Shown here: positions 26,501 to 34,750 of the stretch, piece after piece | Position numbering within the stretch: position 1 is the first letter of the stretch | Layout of the letters: each line of letters starts with the position of its first letter | Assembly: GCA_023954375.1 (NCBI GenBank) | Contig: JAMLIC010000001.1 | Coordinates: forward strand, 532,130 to 596,129 | Source: Planctomycetota bacterium | GTDB lineage: Bacteria; Planctomycetota; J058 | DNA: 64,000 nt | Reading direction: 5' to 3' | Made by a program: the position numbers and the translations under genes | Notes under the pieces: model-generated | Told to the model about the DNA's origin: nothing | Seen by the model: the letters and a program-made list of their open reading frames with translations, nothing else | The model's database searches: none

Positions 26501-27238
26501 GCCGCTGGCGGTCAGCCGCTCGAGCTCCACGCCGGCGGCGAGGCCGAAGTCGGCCACCTTGAGCTGGCCGGCGCCGTCGACGAGGAGGTTCGCCGGCTTG
26601 ACGTCGCGGTGCACGAAGCCCTGCGCGTGCGCGTGGCCGAGCGCGCGCGCCGCGTCGCGCACGTGGCGCGCCCGGGCCGCGAGCGGCAGGCCCGGCAGGA
26701 CCTCGTCCAGGGTGCGGCAGCCCTCGACCAGCTCGTAGACGAGGTAGGGGGCGCCGCCGAGCTCGCCCGCGCCGAGGACGCGCAGGATGTTCGGGTGGTT
26801 CAGCGCCGCGGTGACCTGCCCCTCGCGCAGGAGGCGCTCCCGCGCCACGCCGACGTCGACGGTCACGAGCTTCAGCGCGACCTCGCGCCCGGTCGCCGTC
26901 TCGCGCGCGCGGTGGACGACCCCCATGCCGCCGCGGCCGAGCTCGGCCAGCAGCTCGAAGGTCGGGGGCGACGGGGCCGGCGCCTCCGCCTCCCAGTAGG
27001 TGCGGTCCGGATCGCCCGCCGGCGGGGCGGGCGGGGGCGCCGCGCCCGCGCGGTCCCAGCGGGTCGTCTCGGGCGGCGGCCTGGGCGGGGACGGCTCGTC
27101 GGCGATGGTCCGAGGGAGGGGCGCGTCGAGGCGCGTCGTCTCGCCGGTCGCCTGGCCGACGCGCGAGGGGGCGGGCGGCGGGCTCGCGTCCCAGCGGGTC
27201 GCGTCGGCGAGGGCCGGGTCCTCCGTGGGCTCGGGCAC
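23523..27238 (-). pseudogene. Ser/Thr protein kinase with TPR-like C-terminal tail, apparent frameshifts
   Basis: Starts GTG 27238 (VPEPTEDPALADATRWD). An N-terminal region with four DATRWD/ETTRWD-like motifs precedes a complete Hanks kinase domain (~26960-26190): glycine loop LGRGGMGVV, VALK lysine, HRDVKPANLL, DFGLA, GTPSYMAPEQ, DVWALGVVLYEALTGERPF. A transmembrane segment (ALALLCLAALAAAAHLH) and ~750 residues of helical, TPR-like repeats follow, ending QTYESLYRFKSDPAFARVRQ. The kinase domain is intact in one frame, but coding similarity shifts frame near 26155, 26065, 25600, ~25490, ~25430 and ~25350. If the shifts are errors, this is a working membrane receptor-like kinase with a periplasmic helical tail. 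It is convergent with its kinase-less paralog. Confidence 0.75.
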
Positions 27239-27244
27239 CCACGG

Positions 27245-27250
27245 AGTGTA
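27245..27250 (-). promoter_or_regulatory. TACACT -10-like element before the kinase gene
   Basis: On the minus strand GCTACACT ends 6 nt before the GTG start at 27238, matching the arrangement at the paralog (19413-19418). It sits between the stop of the upstream same-strand gene and the kinase start, so the kinase could have its own leaderless transcript. Confidence 0.4.
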
Positions 27251-27257
27251 GCGGCGC

Positions 27258-27944
27258 TCATCCGGCCGCGCAGACGCCGAGCGCCGGCAGGAGGGTGGCG
27301 GCTCGTGGGGGACGTGCGCCGGCGGCGGGGCGGAGCGCGGCGAGCAGGGCCGCGGCGGCCTCGTCCGGCGTCGGGAGCGGCGCCCCGCGCAGGGCGCGGC
27401 CCACCTTCCCCTCGGCCCAGGGATACCAGGCCTGGTCGTGCGTGTGGTGCTCGGCGTCTTCCTCCTGGTCGCGCCCGTCCACGCACAGCCACGACGCGAG
27501 GTCGTTCTTGCGCCGCTGGAACTCGGCCGCGGGCAGGTCGAGCGCCGCCTTGAGCGCCTCCCCCGACGCGCCGGGGTGGGCCTCGATGGCCGCGAGCAGC
27601 TCGCGGCGGCCGGTCCGCGCCCGGCCGCCCAGGACGGCCACGCGGGCGGCCCGCGCGAGCGCCTCGAGCGCCGGCCAGTGGCGCGCATGGACGAGCGTGC
27701 TCCGTCCGCGCACGAGCTTGACCAGCGCGACGTCGTCCCGCGCGGCGAGCTCCTCGCGCAGGAGCCACGCGGGCACGTAGTCGTAGGCGTAGCCCCGGAC
27801 GGTCACCGGCGCCCCGGCGTGCAGGTCGGCGACGCTCGGCGCCTCGGCCTGGCCCTGCACGAGCAGGAGGCCGTGACGCTCGAGGGCGGCCAGGACGCGC
27901 CGCCGGCCGGCCGCCGTCACCTTCGGCACCTCGCGTCGCGCCAT
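27258..27944 (-). CDS. Uncharacterised protein, possible winged-helix region
   Basis: 228 residues, Ala/Arg/Leu-rich and soluble. Residues ~105-150 (TGRRELLAAIEAHPGASGEA, then LKAALDLPAAEFQRRKNDLA) have the helix-turn-helix look of a winged-helix domain. A charged stretch with clustered acidic residues and histidines (DQEEDAEHHTHDQAWYPW) follows. The N-terminal ~100 residues show alternating helix and strand patterns (LLLVQGQAEAPSVADLHAGA). No catalytic motif or known family is recognised. It is upstream of, and on the same strand as, the Ser/Thr kinase gene with a 19-bp gap between its stop and the kinase start. Confidence 0.6.
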   Translation of the reverse strand: MARREVPKVTAAGRRRVLAALERHGLLLVQGQAEAPSVADLHAGAPVTVRGYAYDYVPAWLLREELAARDDVALVKLVRGRSTLVHARHWPALEALARAARVAVLGGRARTGRRELLAAIEAHPGASGEALKAALDLPAAEFQRRKNDLASWLCVDGRDQEEDAEHHTHDQAWYPWAEGKVGRALRGAPLPTPDEAAAALLAALRPAAGARPPRAATLLPALGVCAAG

Positions 27945-27987
27945 GGGGCCGAGCATCGCCCTCTCGGGCGGCCGCGTCCAGCGCGGG

Positions 27988-29346
27988 TCAGCGGCGGGCG
28001 AGCGCGCGCCCGAGCCGGGCGCCGACGGCCTCGAGGTCGGCGGCCACGTCGTCGGCGAGGCGACGGACGTCCGCGGCGGTCGTGTCGTCGAACTGCCCAT
28101 TGACCGCCCGGAGCCCCTCGAGCTGGTGCCGCAGCGCCGCCACGGCCCGCTCGCTCGGCGCCTCGCGCGCGACGGCGCGGAGGGCCTCGAGCAGCCGGCG
28201 CATGAGCTGCGGCGCGCCCGGCGCGACGATGCGCAGGGGCTCGAACACCGTGACGATCGCGCGCGGCAGCTCGAGCCACGGCATGACGAGGCGGAGCGCC
28301 CCGTCGCCGTCGTGGCGGGCCGCCGGCGGGGGGACCCGCCCGCACAGGCGGCGCAGGCCGGCCTCGAGGCGGTCGACGCAGCGCACGGCCGTGAAGGGGT
28401 CGTTGATCCCGGTGCTCATGGCGCGCAGCGCGATCTCGACCAGCTGCTGGAGCGCGAACTCGAGGTCCTGCTCGGCGGTGCGCGCCTCCCCGAGGTAGAA
28501 GCCGCGCCGCAGCCGCTCGACCGTCCCCTCGTCGACGCGGGCGGTCGGGCCCGCGCGGAGCAGGGCGTCGCCCGCGGTCACGAACCAGCCGGGGAGGCGG
28601 ACGACCTCGAGCACCAGGTCGCGCTCGCGCGCGACGTGGACGAGGTGGTCGAGGTCGATCGAGGTCACGTAGCCGCCGGTCCGGGCGCGGACGGCGCGCG
28701 CGTCGTCCGCGAACCAGTCCGGCAGGCGGGCGAACGCCTCGCGCGGCCCCTCGCCCGCGGGGGCGTAGACGGCCTCGATCACCTCGTCGAGCTCGCGGGC
28801 GGCGACGTCCACGACCTCGTCGGCCTGGATCGACCGCGCCACGTGGTGCACGAAGAACACGAACACCATCACCGAGATGGCGGCCAGGCCGGCGCCCACG
28901 AGGATCGAGAGCCGGGGCAGCGGGTCCTCGTCGCCGTCGCCGATCGTGAGCGAGATGATCAGGCAGTAGAGGAAGGTGGAGAGGAACGCGCCGAGGACGG
29001 CCTGGTTGGCGCGGTCGGCGATGAACGCCCGCAGGAGCCGCGGTCCGAACTGCGACGTCGTCAGGGTGAGCACGGCGATCGTGACGCTGAAGATCACGCC
29101 GACGACCGTCATGATCGACGTGGCCACCGACGTGAGCATGGCGCGCGCCCCCTCGGCGCCGCCGAGCTGGATCCACGCGAAGGCGCTCCCCTTCACGTCG
29201 CCGACGTCGTAGTTCCAGTCGATCCAGAGGGTGAGGGCGGCCAGGGCGACGGTCGCCGCGAGCATGAGGCTGGGGACGAACCAGAAGCTCTGGCGGAGCC
29301 GCGTGCGCAGCTCGATGAGGGGGACGTGCTTCAGCCCGGCCGCCAC
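27988..29346 (-). CDS. DUF2254 family membrane protein
   Basis: 452 residues. Four N-terminal transmembrane segments (FVPSLMLAATVALAALTLWI; MTVVGVIFSVTIAVLTL; VLGAFLSTFLYCLIIS; LAAISVMVFVFFVHHVA) are followed by ARSIQADEVVDVAARELDEV and a long cytoplasmic region with ALRAMSTGINDPFTAVRCVD. These are the usual landmarks of DUF2254 predicted membrane proteins, whose function is not established. The GTG at 29346 follows GGAGG at five bases' distance. It is divergent from the kinase at 29430; on its strand TATCCT (29382-29387) may be a -10 box. Confidence 0.85.
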   Translation of the reverse strand: MAAGLKHVPLIELRTRLRQSFWFVPSLMLAATVALAALTLWIDWNYDVGDVKGSAFAWIQLGGAEGARAMLTSVATSIMTVVGVIFSVTIAVLTLTTSQFGPRLLRAFIADRANQAVLGAFLSTFLYCLIISLTIGDGDEDPLPRLSILVGAGLAAISVMVFVFFVHHVARSIQADEVVDVAARELDEVIEAVYAPAGEGPREAFARLPDWFADDARAVRARTGGYVTSIDLDHLVHVARERDLVLEVVRLPGWFVTAGDALLRAGPTARVDEGTVERLRRGFYLGEARTAEQDLEFALQQLVEIALRAMSTGINDPFTAVRCVDRLEAGLRRLCGRVPPPAARHDGDGALRLVMPWLELPRAIVTVFEPLRIVAPGAPQLMRRLLEALRAVAREAPSERAVAALRHQLEGLRAVNGQFDDTTAADVRRLADDVAADLEAVGARLGRALARR

Positions 29347-29429
29347 CGGCGCCTCCGCGGCCCCCCGGGTCCTCGCCCTCCAGGATACCCGGGGGCGCCC
29401 CCTTGCTCGGCGCGGGCGCCGCGACCACC

Positions 29430-30983
29430 ATGCGCGCCGTGGGTTCGACCGAGGGGACGGGGGGACTGTTCGGCCGGATCGCCCTGAAGAAGGGGCTGGT
29501 CAGCGAGGCCGACCTGCGGCGCGCCCTGCGCTTCCAGGAGGAGCTGCGGGCGCTCGGGCTCGACCGCCCGCTGGGGCGGATCCTCGTCGCCGAGGGGGTG
29601 CTCGCCGAGGGGCAGGTGGACCTGATCCTGCGCCTGCAGCAGGTCAACCTGCGGGCGCGGCAGTCGAAGGCGTTCGCCCGCGTCGCCGGCCGCAACGGCC
29701 TGGTCGAGCCGGCGGCGCTCGAGGACGCCATGCGGGTCGCGCGCGAGGAGGGCTTCACCCGGCCGGTCGAGGCGATCCTCGTCGAGCGGGAGGTCGTGGA
29801 CACGCGCACCGTGCGCGCCGTGCACTCGGCCCTCCAGCGCGCGCGCGCGGCGCAGGCGGGGGGGCGAGAGGACGACGAGGAGGAGGACGGGGGCGAGCGC
29901 GTGGGGACCCCGACCGGGCGCCTCGCCCAGGCGCTCGACGTCCCTGAGGAGGACGAGGAGGAGGCGGCCCGCGCGCGTCGCCGCCACGACGTCCTGTTCG
30001 CGGCGGTGGCCCTGCGCGACGGCCTGGTGCTCGTGCCCGAGCTCGAGCGCGCCCTGGAGGAGCAGGAGCGGCGCCCGGAGGGGCCCTCGCTCGATCGGGT
30101 GCTGCGGGAGCGGGGCGTCCTGCAGCAGGCCGACGTCCGGGCCGGGCGCGCGCGCGTCGAGGAGGCGCGCCGAGAGCGGCTGACGATCCCCGGCTACGAC
30201 GTCCTGGACGTGCTCGGCTACGGGGTGACGAGCATCGTCCTGCGCGCCCGGCACGCCATGATCGGGCGCGAGGTGGCGATCAAGCTCTTCCGCCCCGAGC
30301 ACGTGGCCGCGCAGTCGCCGGACGGCCTGATCGAGGAGGCCCGCCAGCTCGCGCGCGTCCGCCACCCGAACGTGATCGAGCTGTTCGAGGTCGGGCGCGT
30401 CCACCGGCGGATCTTCTACGTCATGGAGCTGGTCCCGGGGCGCACGCTCGCCGAGCGCGTCCGCGACGAGGGCGCGCTGCCCGAGCGGGCGGCGCTCCGG
30501 GTGGCGCGCGACGTCGCCGCCGCCCTGTCGGCCCTGCACGCGGCCGGCCTCGTGCACCGCGACGTCAAGCCGCAGAACGTGCTCATGGCCGCCGACGGCG
30601 CGGCGAAGCTGACCGACCTCGGCCTCGCCTGCGAGACGAGCCGTCAGGCGCCGATCCCCGGCGCGATCTACGGCTCGCCGCAGACGATGGCGCCCGAGCA
30701 GGCGCAGGGCGACGCGGTCGACGCGCGCGCGGACCTCTACGGCCTCGGGGCGACGCTCTTCCAGGCGCTGACGGAGGGCCCGCCGTTCGACGGCCGCGAC
30801 GCCCTCGCGCTGATGATGGCGCACGTCACCGAGCCGGTCCCCGACCCGCGGGCCCGCAACGCCGCGGTGAGCGAGCCGGTCGCCGCGCTGGTGATGGCGC
30901 TCCTGGCGAAGCGGCCGGAGGACCGCCCGGCGAGCGCCGACGAGGTCGTGCGGCGCCTGGACGCGCTGCTCGGGGCGGGGTGA
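29430..30983 (+). CDS. Ser/Thr protein kinase with N-terminal helical repeats
   Basis: 517 residues from ATG 29430. The N-terminal half holds three copies of a ~55-residue motif resembling the MshEN/GspE N-terminal type (residues ~13-68, ~77-133, ~187-243): G-x-x-A-x-x-x-GLV, an L-x-x-A(L/M) helix and an IL-x-x-x-x-V(L/V) helix, e.g. IALKKGLVSEADLRRAL and VALRDGLVLVPELERAL. An acidic linker (EDDEEEDGGE, PEEDEEEA) separates repeats 2 and 3. A complete kinase domain fills ~254-515: LGYGVTSIVLRAR, VAIK, VHRDVKPQNVL, DLG in place of DFG, SPQTMAPEQA, DLYGLGATLFQALT. No transmembrane segment is seen, so it is probably cytosolic; the repeats may be the sensing or docking part. Confidence 0.9.
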   Translation: MRAVGSTEGTGGLFGRIALKKGLVSEADLRRALRFQEELRALGLDRPLGRILVAEGVLAEGQVDLILRLQQVNLRARQSKAFARVAGRNGLVEPAALEDAMRVAREEGFTRPVEAILVEREVVDTRTVRAVHSALQRARAAQAGGREDDEEEDGGERVGTPTGRLAQALDVPEEDEEEAARARRRHDVLFAAVALRDGLVLVPELERALEEQERRPEGPSLDRVLRERGVLQQADVRAGRARVEEARRERLTIPGYDVLDVLGYGVTSIVLRARHAMIGREVAIKLFRPEHVAAQSPDGLIEEARQLARVRHPNVIELFEVGRVHRRIFYVMELVPGRTLAERVRDEGALPERAALRVARDVAAALSALHAAGLVHRDVKPQNVLMAADGAAKLTDLGLACETSRQAPIPGAIYGSPQTMAPEQAQGDAVDARADLYGLGATLFQALTEGPPFDGRDALALMMAHVTEPVPDPRARNAAVSEPVAALVMALLAKRPEDRPASADEVVRRLDALLGAG

Positions 30984-30995
30984 GCCGCGGCGGGC

Positions 30996-31661
30996 TCACG
31001 GGGGCCGCTCGTCGACGTCCCCCGCGGCGACGAAGATGCTCACCGCGGCGAGGCCGACGGCGACCGTGGGGACCACGAGGTCGAACCACGCCTGGTGCCA
31101 GCCCCGCGCCGCGCGCGACGGCGTGAGCTCGAAGAGCGCGGTCGGCAGGAGGACGAGCCCGAGGAGCACGGCGAGGCCGCCCGCCGCGGTATAGCCGGCT
31201 GCCCGCAGCGCCGCGAGGGCGCCGAGCCACAGCCCGCGCGGACGGGTCCGCGCGAGCGTGAGGGGGCCGAGCGCGACGCTCGCGAGGCCGCCGGCGGCCA
31301 GCACGACGAGCTCCGCGTTCGGGCGCGAGACCAGGGTCCCGGCGAGCGCCGCCCAGAGCACGGCGGCTGCGTGCGCCGCGTGCCGCTCCGCTGGCGAGAG
31401 CGCGTCGTCCGTCCGGCGGAGGCGCCGCGCGAGCGCGAGGAGGGCGACCGGCGCGGCGAGCCCCGCGGCGAGGCGGAGCCCGGGCGGCACGAGGTGGGGG
31501 CCGGGGGAGAGGAGGTCCAGCGCGACCTGCGCCGAGGCCGCTCGGCATGCGGGGAGCGCGACGATCGTCACCAGGGCGGCGCACACCACGGCCACGAGCG
31601 CATCGCGCCAGGTCGGCGGCCGGACACGTCGCTCGGCGTCGTCGTTCGCGGGCGGAACCAC
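30996..31661 (-). CDS. Multi-spanning membrane protein of unknown function
   Basis: About 221 residues if started at GTG 31661; the frame stays open further upstream through a tandem-repeat region that is unlikely to be coding. At least five hydrophobic segments are visible: ALVAVVCAALVTIVALPAC, LAAGLAAPVALLALARRL, AAAVLWAALAGTLV, ALRAAGYTAAGGLAVLLGLV and DLVVPTVAVGLAAVSIFVAA. No family is recognised and no ribosome-binding site is obvious, so the start is uncertain. It converges on the repeat-kinase gene with a 12-bp gap. Confidence 0.6.
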   Translation of the reverse strand: MVPPANDDAERRVRPPTWRDALVAVVCAALVTIVALPACRAASAQVALDLLSPGPHLVPPGLRLAAGLAAPVALLALARRLRRTDDALSPAERHAAHAAAVLWAALAGTLVSRPNAELVVLAAGGLASVALGPLTLARTRPRGLWLGALAALRAAGYTAAGGLAVLLGLVLLPTALFELTPSRAARGWHQAWFDLVVPTVAVGLAAVSIFVAAGDVDERPP

Positions 31662-31729
31662 GACGCGAGCATGGGACGGGGGCGATGGCGGGGCAAGCGC
31701 GGTCTCCGGTCGACCGTGAGTTGCCCGTG

Positions 31730-31960
31730 AGATGGCCTCGGGGTGGACGTCGGCGACGGGTCGTCGACCGGAGGCCGGGGCAGGGTCGTGCCCGCGAGCG
31801 CGGCCTCGTGGGTGGACGTCGCCCGGCGGTTCGTCGACGAAGGCGGGGGCAGGCTCGTGCCCGCGAGCAAGGTCGCGCGGGTGGCCGTTCGTCGACGAAG
31901 ACTGGGGCGGCTCGTGCCCGTGAGCAGGGTCACGGGGGAGGAGCGCCGGCGGTTCTCGAC
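31730..31960 (-). repeat. Left cluster of ~66-bp tandem repeats flanking the HNH gene
   Basis: On the minus strand, three to four degenerate units share GTCGACGAACCGCCGGG, a Pro/Arg-coding-like C-rich middle and GCTCACGGGCACGA or GCTCGCGGGCACGA. The same words build the right cluster at 33590-34044 on the plus strand, so the clusters are inverted with respect to each other around the HNH gene. The rest of this gap (31961-32227) holds AT-richer sequence with a TATTCT -10-like box at 32135-32140. Confidence 0.7.
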
Positions 31961-32134
31961 GACGCCGGGGCTGGCGGGTGTTCGTGAGCACGAGGGCCCG
32001 TCCACCACGGCGGTCGCGGCCTCGACGGCCAGCTCCGAGGCCGAGCAGGGCGCAACGAGTCCGTGGCGCACGACCCGCGGCAACGAGCCACATAATGCAC
32101 ACATTTGAAACTCGCAACGCGACGCAGGCCGCGG

Positions 32135-32140
32135 TATTCT
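32135..32140 (+). promoter_or_regulatory. TATTCT -10-like element before the HNH gene
   Basis: GGTATTCTCGG lies ~87 bp before the GTG of the HNH gene, within a short stretch poorer in G+C than its surroundings. No good -35 at 16-18 bp; TTGAAA is 24 bp upstream. Confidence 0.25.
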
Positions 32141-32227
32141 CGGGTGTTGGCGTGGCGCGCCAGGCCGATCGGCCGGACGCCGCCGCCCACTCCCTCGAAC
32201 CACCCCAGCCAGCTCACAGGAGGCCCC

Positions 32228-33532
32228 GTGAAGACGACCTCGCGCCGAGGCTCCGCCTCGTCCCAGCCGCTCCCCGAGGCCGAGCTCCAGGCGCGGCTCG
32301 ACGAGGCGCGGCGGATCGACGCCCAGCTCGACCTCGTGGCCCGCCGCGAGCGGAAGGCCACGGCCGAGCTGGCCTACCTGCTCTCGCACGCCGAGCGGTG
32401 CGAGGTGCACCGGTCGCTCGGCCACGCGCGGATCGGGCAGTACGCCGTCGCGCGCGGCTTCGTCTCGTCGGACCGCAAGGCCCGCGAGCTGATCGCGCTC
32501 GCGCGCGAGCTCGAGCGCCTGCCCCGGCTGCGCGTCGCCTTCCGCGAGGGCGAGGTCGCGTGGACGAAGGCGCGCACGGTCGCGCGGGTCGCGACGGCGG
32601 AGACCGAGGCGGTCTGGCTCGAGCGGGCGCAGACGCGCACGAGCCGCCAGCTCGAGGTGCTCGTCGCCGAGGCGAAGGGCGAGCCGGCGCCCGTGCGCCG
32701 GACGGTCAAGCAGACGAAGGAGCAGGCGGTCTGGCTCGAGGAGGCCCTGCGCCTGGCGCGCCAGAACAGCGACCGGCCGCTCACCGACGAGGAGGCGCTC
32801 GAGGTCGTGTGCCGGGGCTACGCCGAGGACGTGGCCCGGCGAGGAGGCCGCGCGGGGCCGGCCTACCGGATCGTGCTCCACAAGTGCGAGTGCGGCGCGC
32901 CGGCGACGCTCCAGGGGCGCGACGGGCCGGTGCCGCTGTCGCCGGCGTCCGAAGCGGCGGCGACGCGCGACGCCGAGGTGCACGACCTGCGCGCGGGGAC
33001 GGGGGAGGTGACGAGGACGATCCCGCAGCGGATCCGGCGCCTCGTCTACGACCGCGACCGTGGCGTGTGCAAGGTCCCGGGCTGCGGCCGGCGGGGGAGC
33101 CTCCACGTGCACCACGAGCCCGGGCGCGCGGTCGTCGGCCACGATCCGGACCGAATGTGTCTCCTCTGCGATCGCCATCACCCCGACCGCCACGTGGGCT
33201 TCCTCGAGATCCGCGGCGACGCGCGCGTCGGCTTCCGCTTCTTCCTCGCCGACGGGACGGAGCTCACGGGCGGGCCCGCGCCGGCCGCGCCCGTGAGCAC
33301 GCCGCCCGCGCGGGACGACGAGCCGGCGCGCGTGGCCGCGCTGGCGCTCGTCGGTCTCCAGTGCACGAAGACCGAGGCCCGCGAGCTCGTGCGCCGCGCC
33401 GGCGAGCGGCTCGCCGCGCGCGGCGACGAGCGCACGGTCGAGGCGCTCACGGCGGAGGCGTTGCGGATCGTCGGCGACGGGCTGATCGGACGTGGGGGCG
33501 AGCAGGCCGAGCCTGACGCCCGCTCGGCGTAG
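32228..33532 (+). CDS. HNH endonuclease-domain protein with RuvA-like C-terminal segment
   Basis: 434 residues from GTG 32228, placed 4 nt after a perfect AGGAGG. The N-terminal two thirds are helical and basic, with an HTH-like stretch (LGHARIGQYAVARGFVSSDR). The HNH nuclease module is at ~268-320: RRLVYDRDRGVCKVPGCGRR, then LHVHHEPGRAVVGHDPDRM and CLLCDRHHPDRH, with the Cys-Cys metal pairs and the HH-x-H core intact. Residues ~368-418 (ARVAALALVGLQCTKTEARE, LVRRAGERLA) resemble the UBA-like third domain of RuvA. HNH proteins of this architecture are often multi-copy and linked to repeats (compare mycobacterial REP13E12). Here the gene is flanked by inverted repeat clusters. Confidence 0.88.
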   Translation: MKTTSRRGSASSQPLPEAELQARLDEARRIDAQLDLVARRERKATAELAYLLSHAERCEVHRSLGHARIGQYAVARGFVSSDRKARELIALARELERLPRLRVAFREGEVAWTKARTVARVATAETEAVWLERAQTRTSRQLEVLVAEAKGEPAPVRRTVKQTKEQAVWLEEALRLARQNSDRPLTDEEALEVVCRGYAEDVARRGGRAGPAYRIVLHKCECGAPATLQGRDGPVPLSPASEAAATRDAEVHDLRAGTGEVTRTIPQRIRRLVYDRDRGVCKVPGCGRRGSLHVHHEPGRAVVGHDPDRMCLLCDRHHPDRHVGFLEIRGDARVGFRFFLADGTELTGGPAPAAPVSTPPARDDEPARVAALALVGLQCTKTEARELVRRAGERLAARGDERTVEALTAEALRIVGDGLIGRGGEQAEPDARSA

Positions 33533-33589
33533 CCTCCGGGAGGACACCGAGGCCATGCCCGAACCGGCCCGCGCCGATCCCTGTGACGG

Positions 33590-34044
33590 TGATGCTGCTC
33601 ACGGGGCCGGACCCTTCGACCTCCGCGTCGACGACCGCCGACCCGCTTCGACCCGCGCGACGCTGCCAAGGGAACCGGCCTTCGACCCTCGGCGGCGACG
33701 GCTCGCGACCGGCGGCGATCGGCGCGCGCTGTCACGGGATCCGCCCTTCGGCCTCCTCGTCGACGACCGCCGGCCCCCGCCCACGCGCGCGACGCTGCTC
33801 ACGGGATCTCGCCTTCGACCTCCGCGCCGACGGCTCGCGACCGGCGGCGATCGATCGGCGCGCGCTGCTCACGGGATCCGCCCTTCGGCCTCCTCGTCGA
33901 CGACCGCCGGCCCGCGCCGACCCGCACGACCCTGCTCACGGGATCCGGACCGCGCCCGCGTCGACGACCGCCGACACGCGCGATCCTGCTCACGTCATCC
34001 AGCGCCTCGGCGTCCTCGCCGACGACGGCGACCCGCCGGCGACG
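33590..34044 (+). repeat. Right cluster of 64-70-bp tandem repeats in alternating A/B units
   Basis: About seven units each begin GCTGCTCACGGGATCC (variants included), starting near 33594, 33663, 33729, 33793, 33863, 33931 and 33986. Units 1, 3 and 5 continue GTCGACGACCGCCGGCCC (type A). Units 2 and 4 continue CGGCTCGCGACCGGCGGCG (type B). This gives a higher-order period of ~135 bp. The array ends at the stop codon of the HExxH gene, whose last residues may be encoded by it. No credible gene otherwise. Confidence 0.85.
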
Positions 34045-34743
34045 CTACGGTCGGCGACCCGCCGACCGGCCCCGGACGACGTCTGCGACGCGCGCCGACG
34101 CGAGCTCGGTCACGACCTCCTCGAGTTCGGACGTCGTCCCCTGGGCGATGCGCCAGAAGTGGAAGTCGAGCAGGTCCGCGAGCCGGAGGCGGTCCTCGCC
34201 GCGGAGCGGGAGCCGGAGGACGCGCTCGACGAGCTCGAGCTCGGCCGCGCCCGGCGGGTCGTGGACGGGGTCCGGGTGGCCCGACGCCGCCGACCAGAGC
34301 CGCTCGCGCCAGGCGTCGGCGAACGACTGGGCCCTCGGCTCCCGCGCGAACCGCAGACGCTGGCTCCGGGCGCGCGGCCGCACGACCTGCAGGTGCCCGA
34401 GCTCGTGCAGCAGGGTCGAGTAGAGCAGGTAGCGCCGGACGGCCAGGAGCGGCCACTGCGCCCCCCGCACCGCGCCGAAGCGCCGCGGCGACCCTCGTCG
34501 GTCGCGGTCGGCGAACTTCCGGGTCAGGCTCATGCGCGGCGGGAGGGCGCAGATGGCGATCTCCCTGCGCCCGCGGTTGACGTAGCCGAGTAAGCGCATG
34601 CCCCCGTCGTTGAAGTGGACCGCGCGCAGCCGCGCCGTGACCTCCTCGGGGAGCCGCGACAGGACGAAGCGGACGTCCTCCTCGGTGAGGTGGTGGCGTC
34701 GGTCGCCGACCGGGGGACTCCAGCTGAACCTGAGCCGCTCCAT
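34045..34743 (-). CDS. HExxH putative zinc metallopeptidase-like protein
   Basis: 232 residues. The motif LLHELGHLQV has H113, E114 and H117 in the HExxH spacing of zincin peptidases, preceded by a hydrophobic helix (LLAVRRYLLYSTLLHELGHL). No signal peptide is present, so it is cytosolic or a metal-binding domain without known substrate. No obvious third ligand is identified. The C-terminal ~15 residues extend into the tandem-repeat cluster and may be recently acquired. The ATG lies 7 bp after the stop of the NicO-type transporter gene, so it is the third gene of the helicase-transporter operon. Confidence 0.65.
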   Translation of the reverse strand: MERLRFSWSPPVGDRRHHLTEEDVRFVLSRLPEEVTARLRAVHFNDGGMRLLGYVNRGRREIAICALPPRMSLTRKFADRDRRGSPRRFGAVRGAQWPLLAVRRYLLYSTLLHELGHLQVVRPRARSQRLRFAREPRAQSFADAWRERLWSAASGHPDPVHDPPGAAELELVERVLRLPLRGEDRLRLADLLDFHFWRIAQGTTSELEEVVTELASARVADVVRGRSAGRRP

Positions 34744-34750
34744 GGGCCGC

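Noticed and set aside
33590..34044. CRISPR-like tandem array
   Set aside because: Units are 64-70 bp, adjoining and degenerate along their whole length, with no constant repeat and unique spacers and no cas genes nearby.
33541..34044. A repeat-protein gene within the right repeat cluster
   Set aside because: The repeat length is not consistently a multiple of three, so any frame drifts between units. There is no ribosome-binding site, and similar arrays lie inverted on the other side of the HNH gene.
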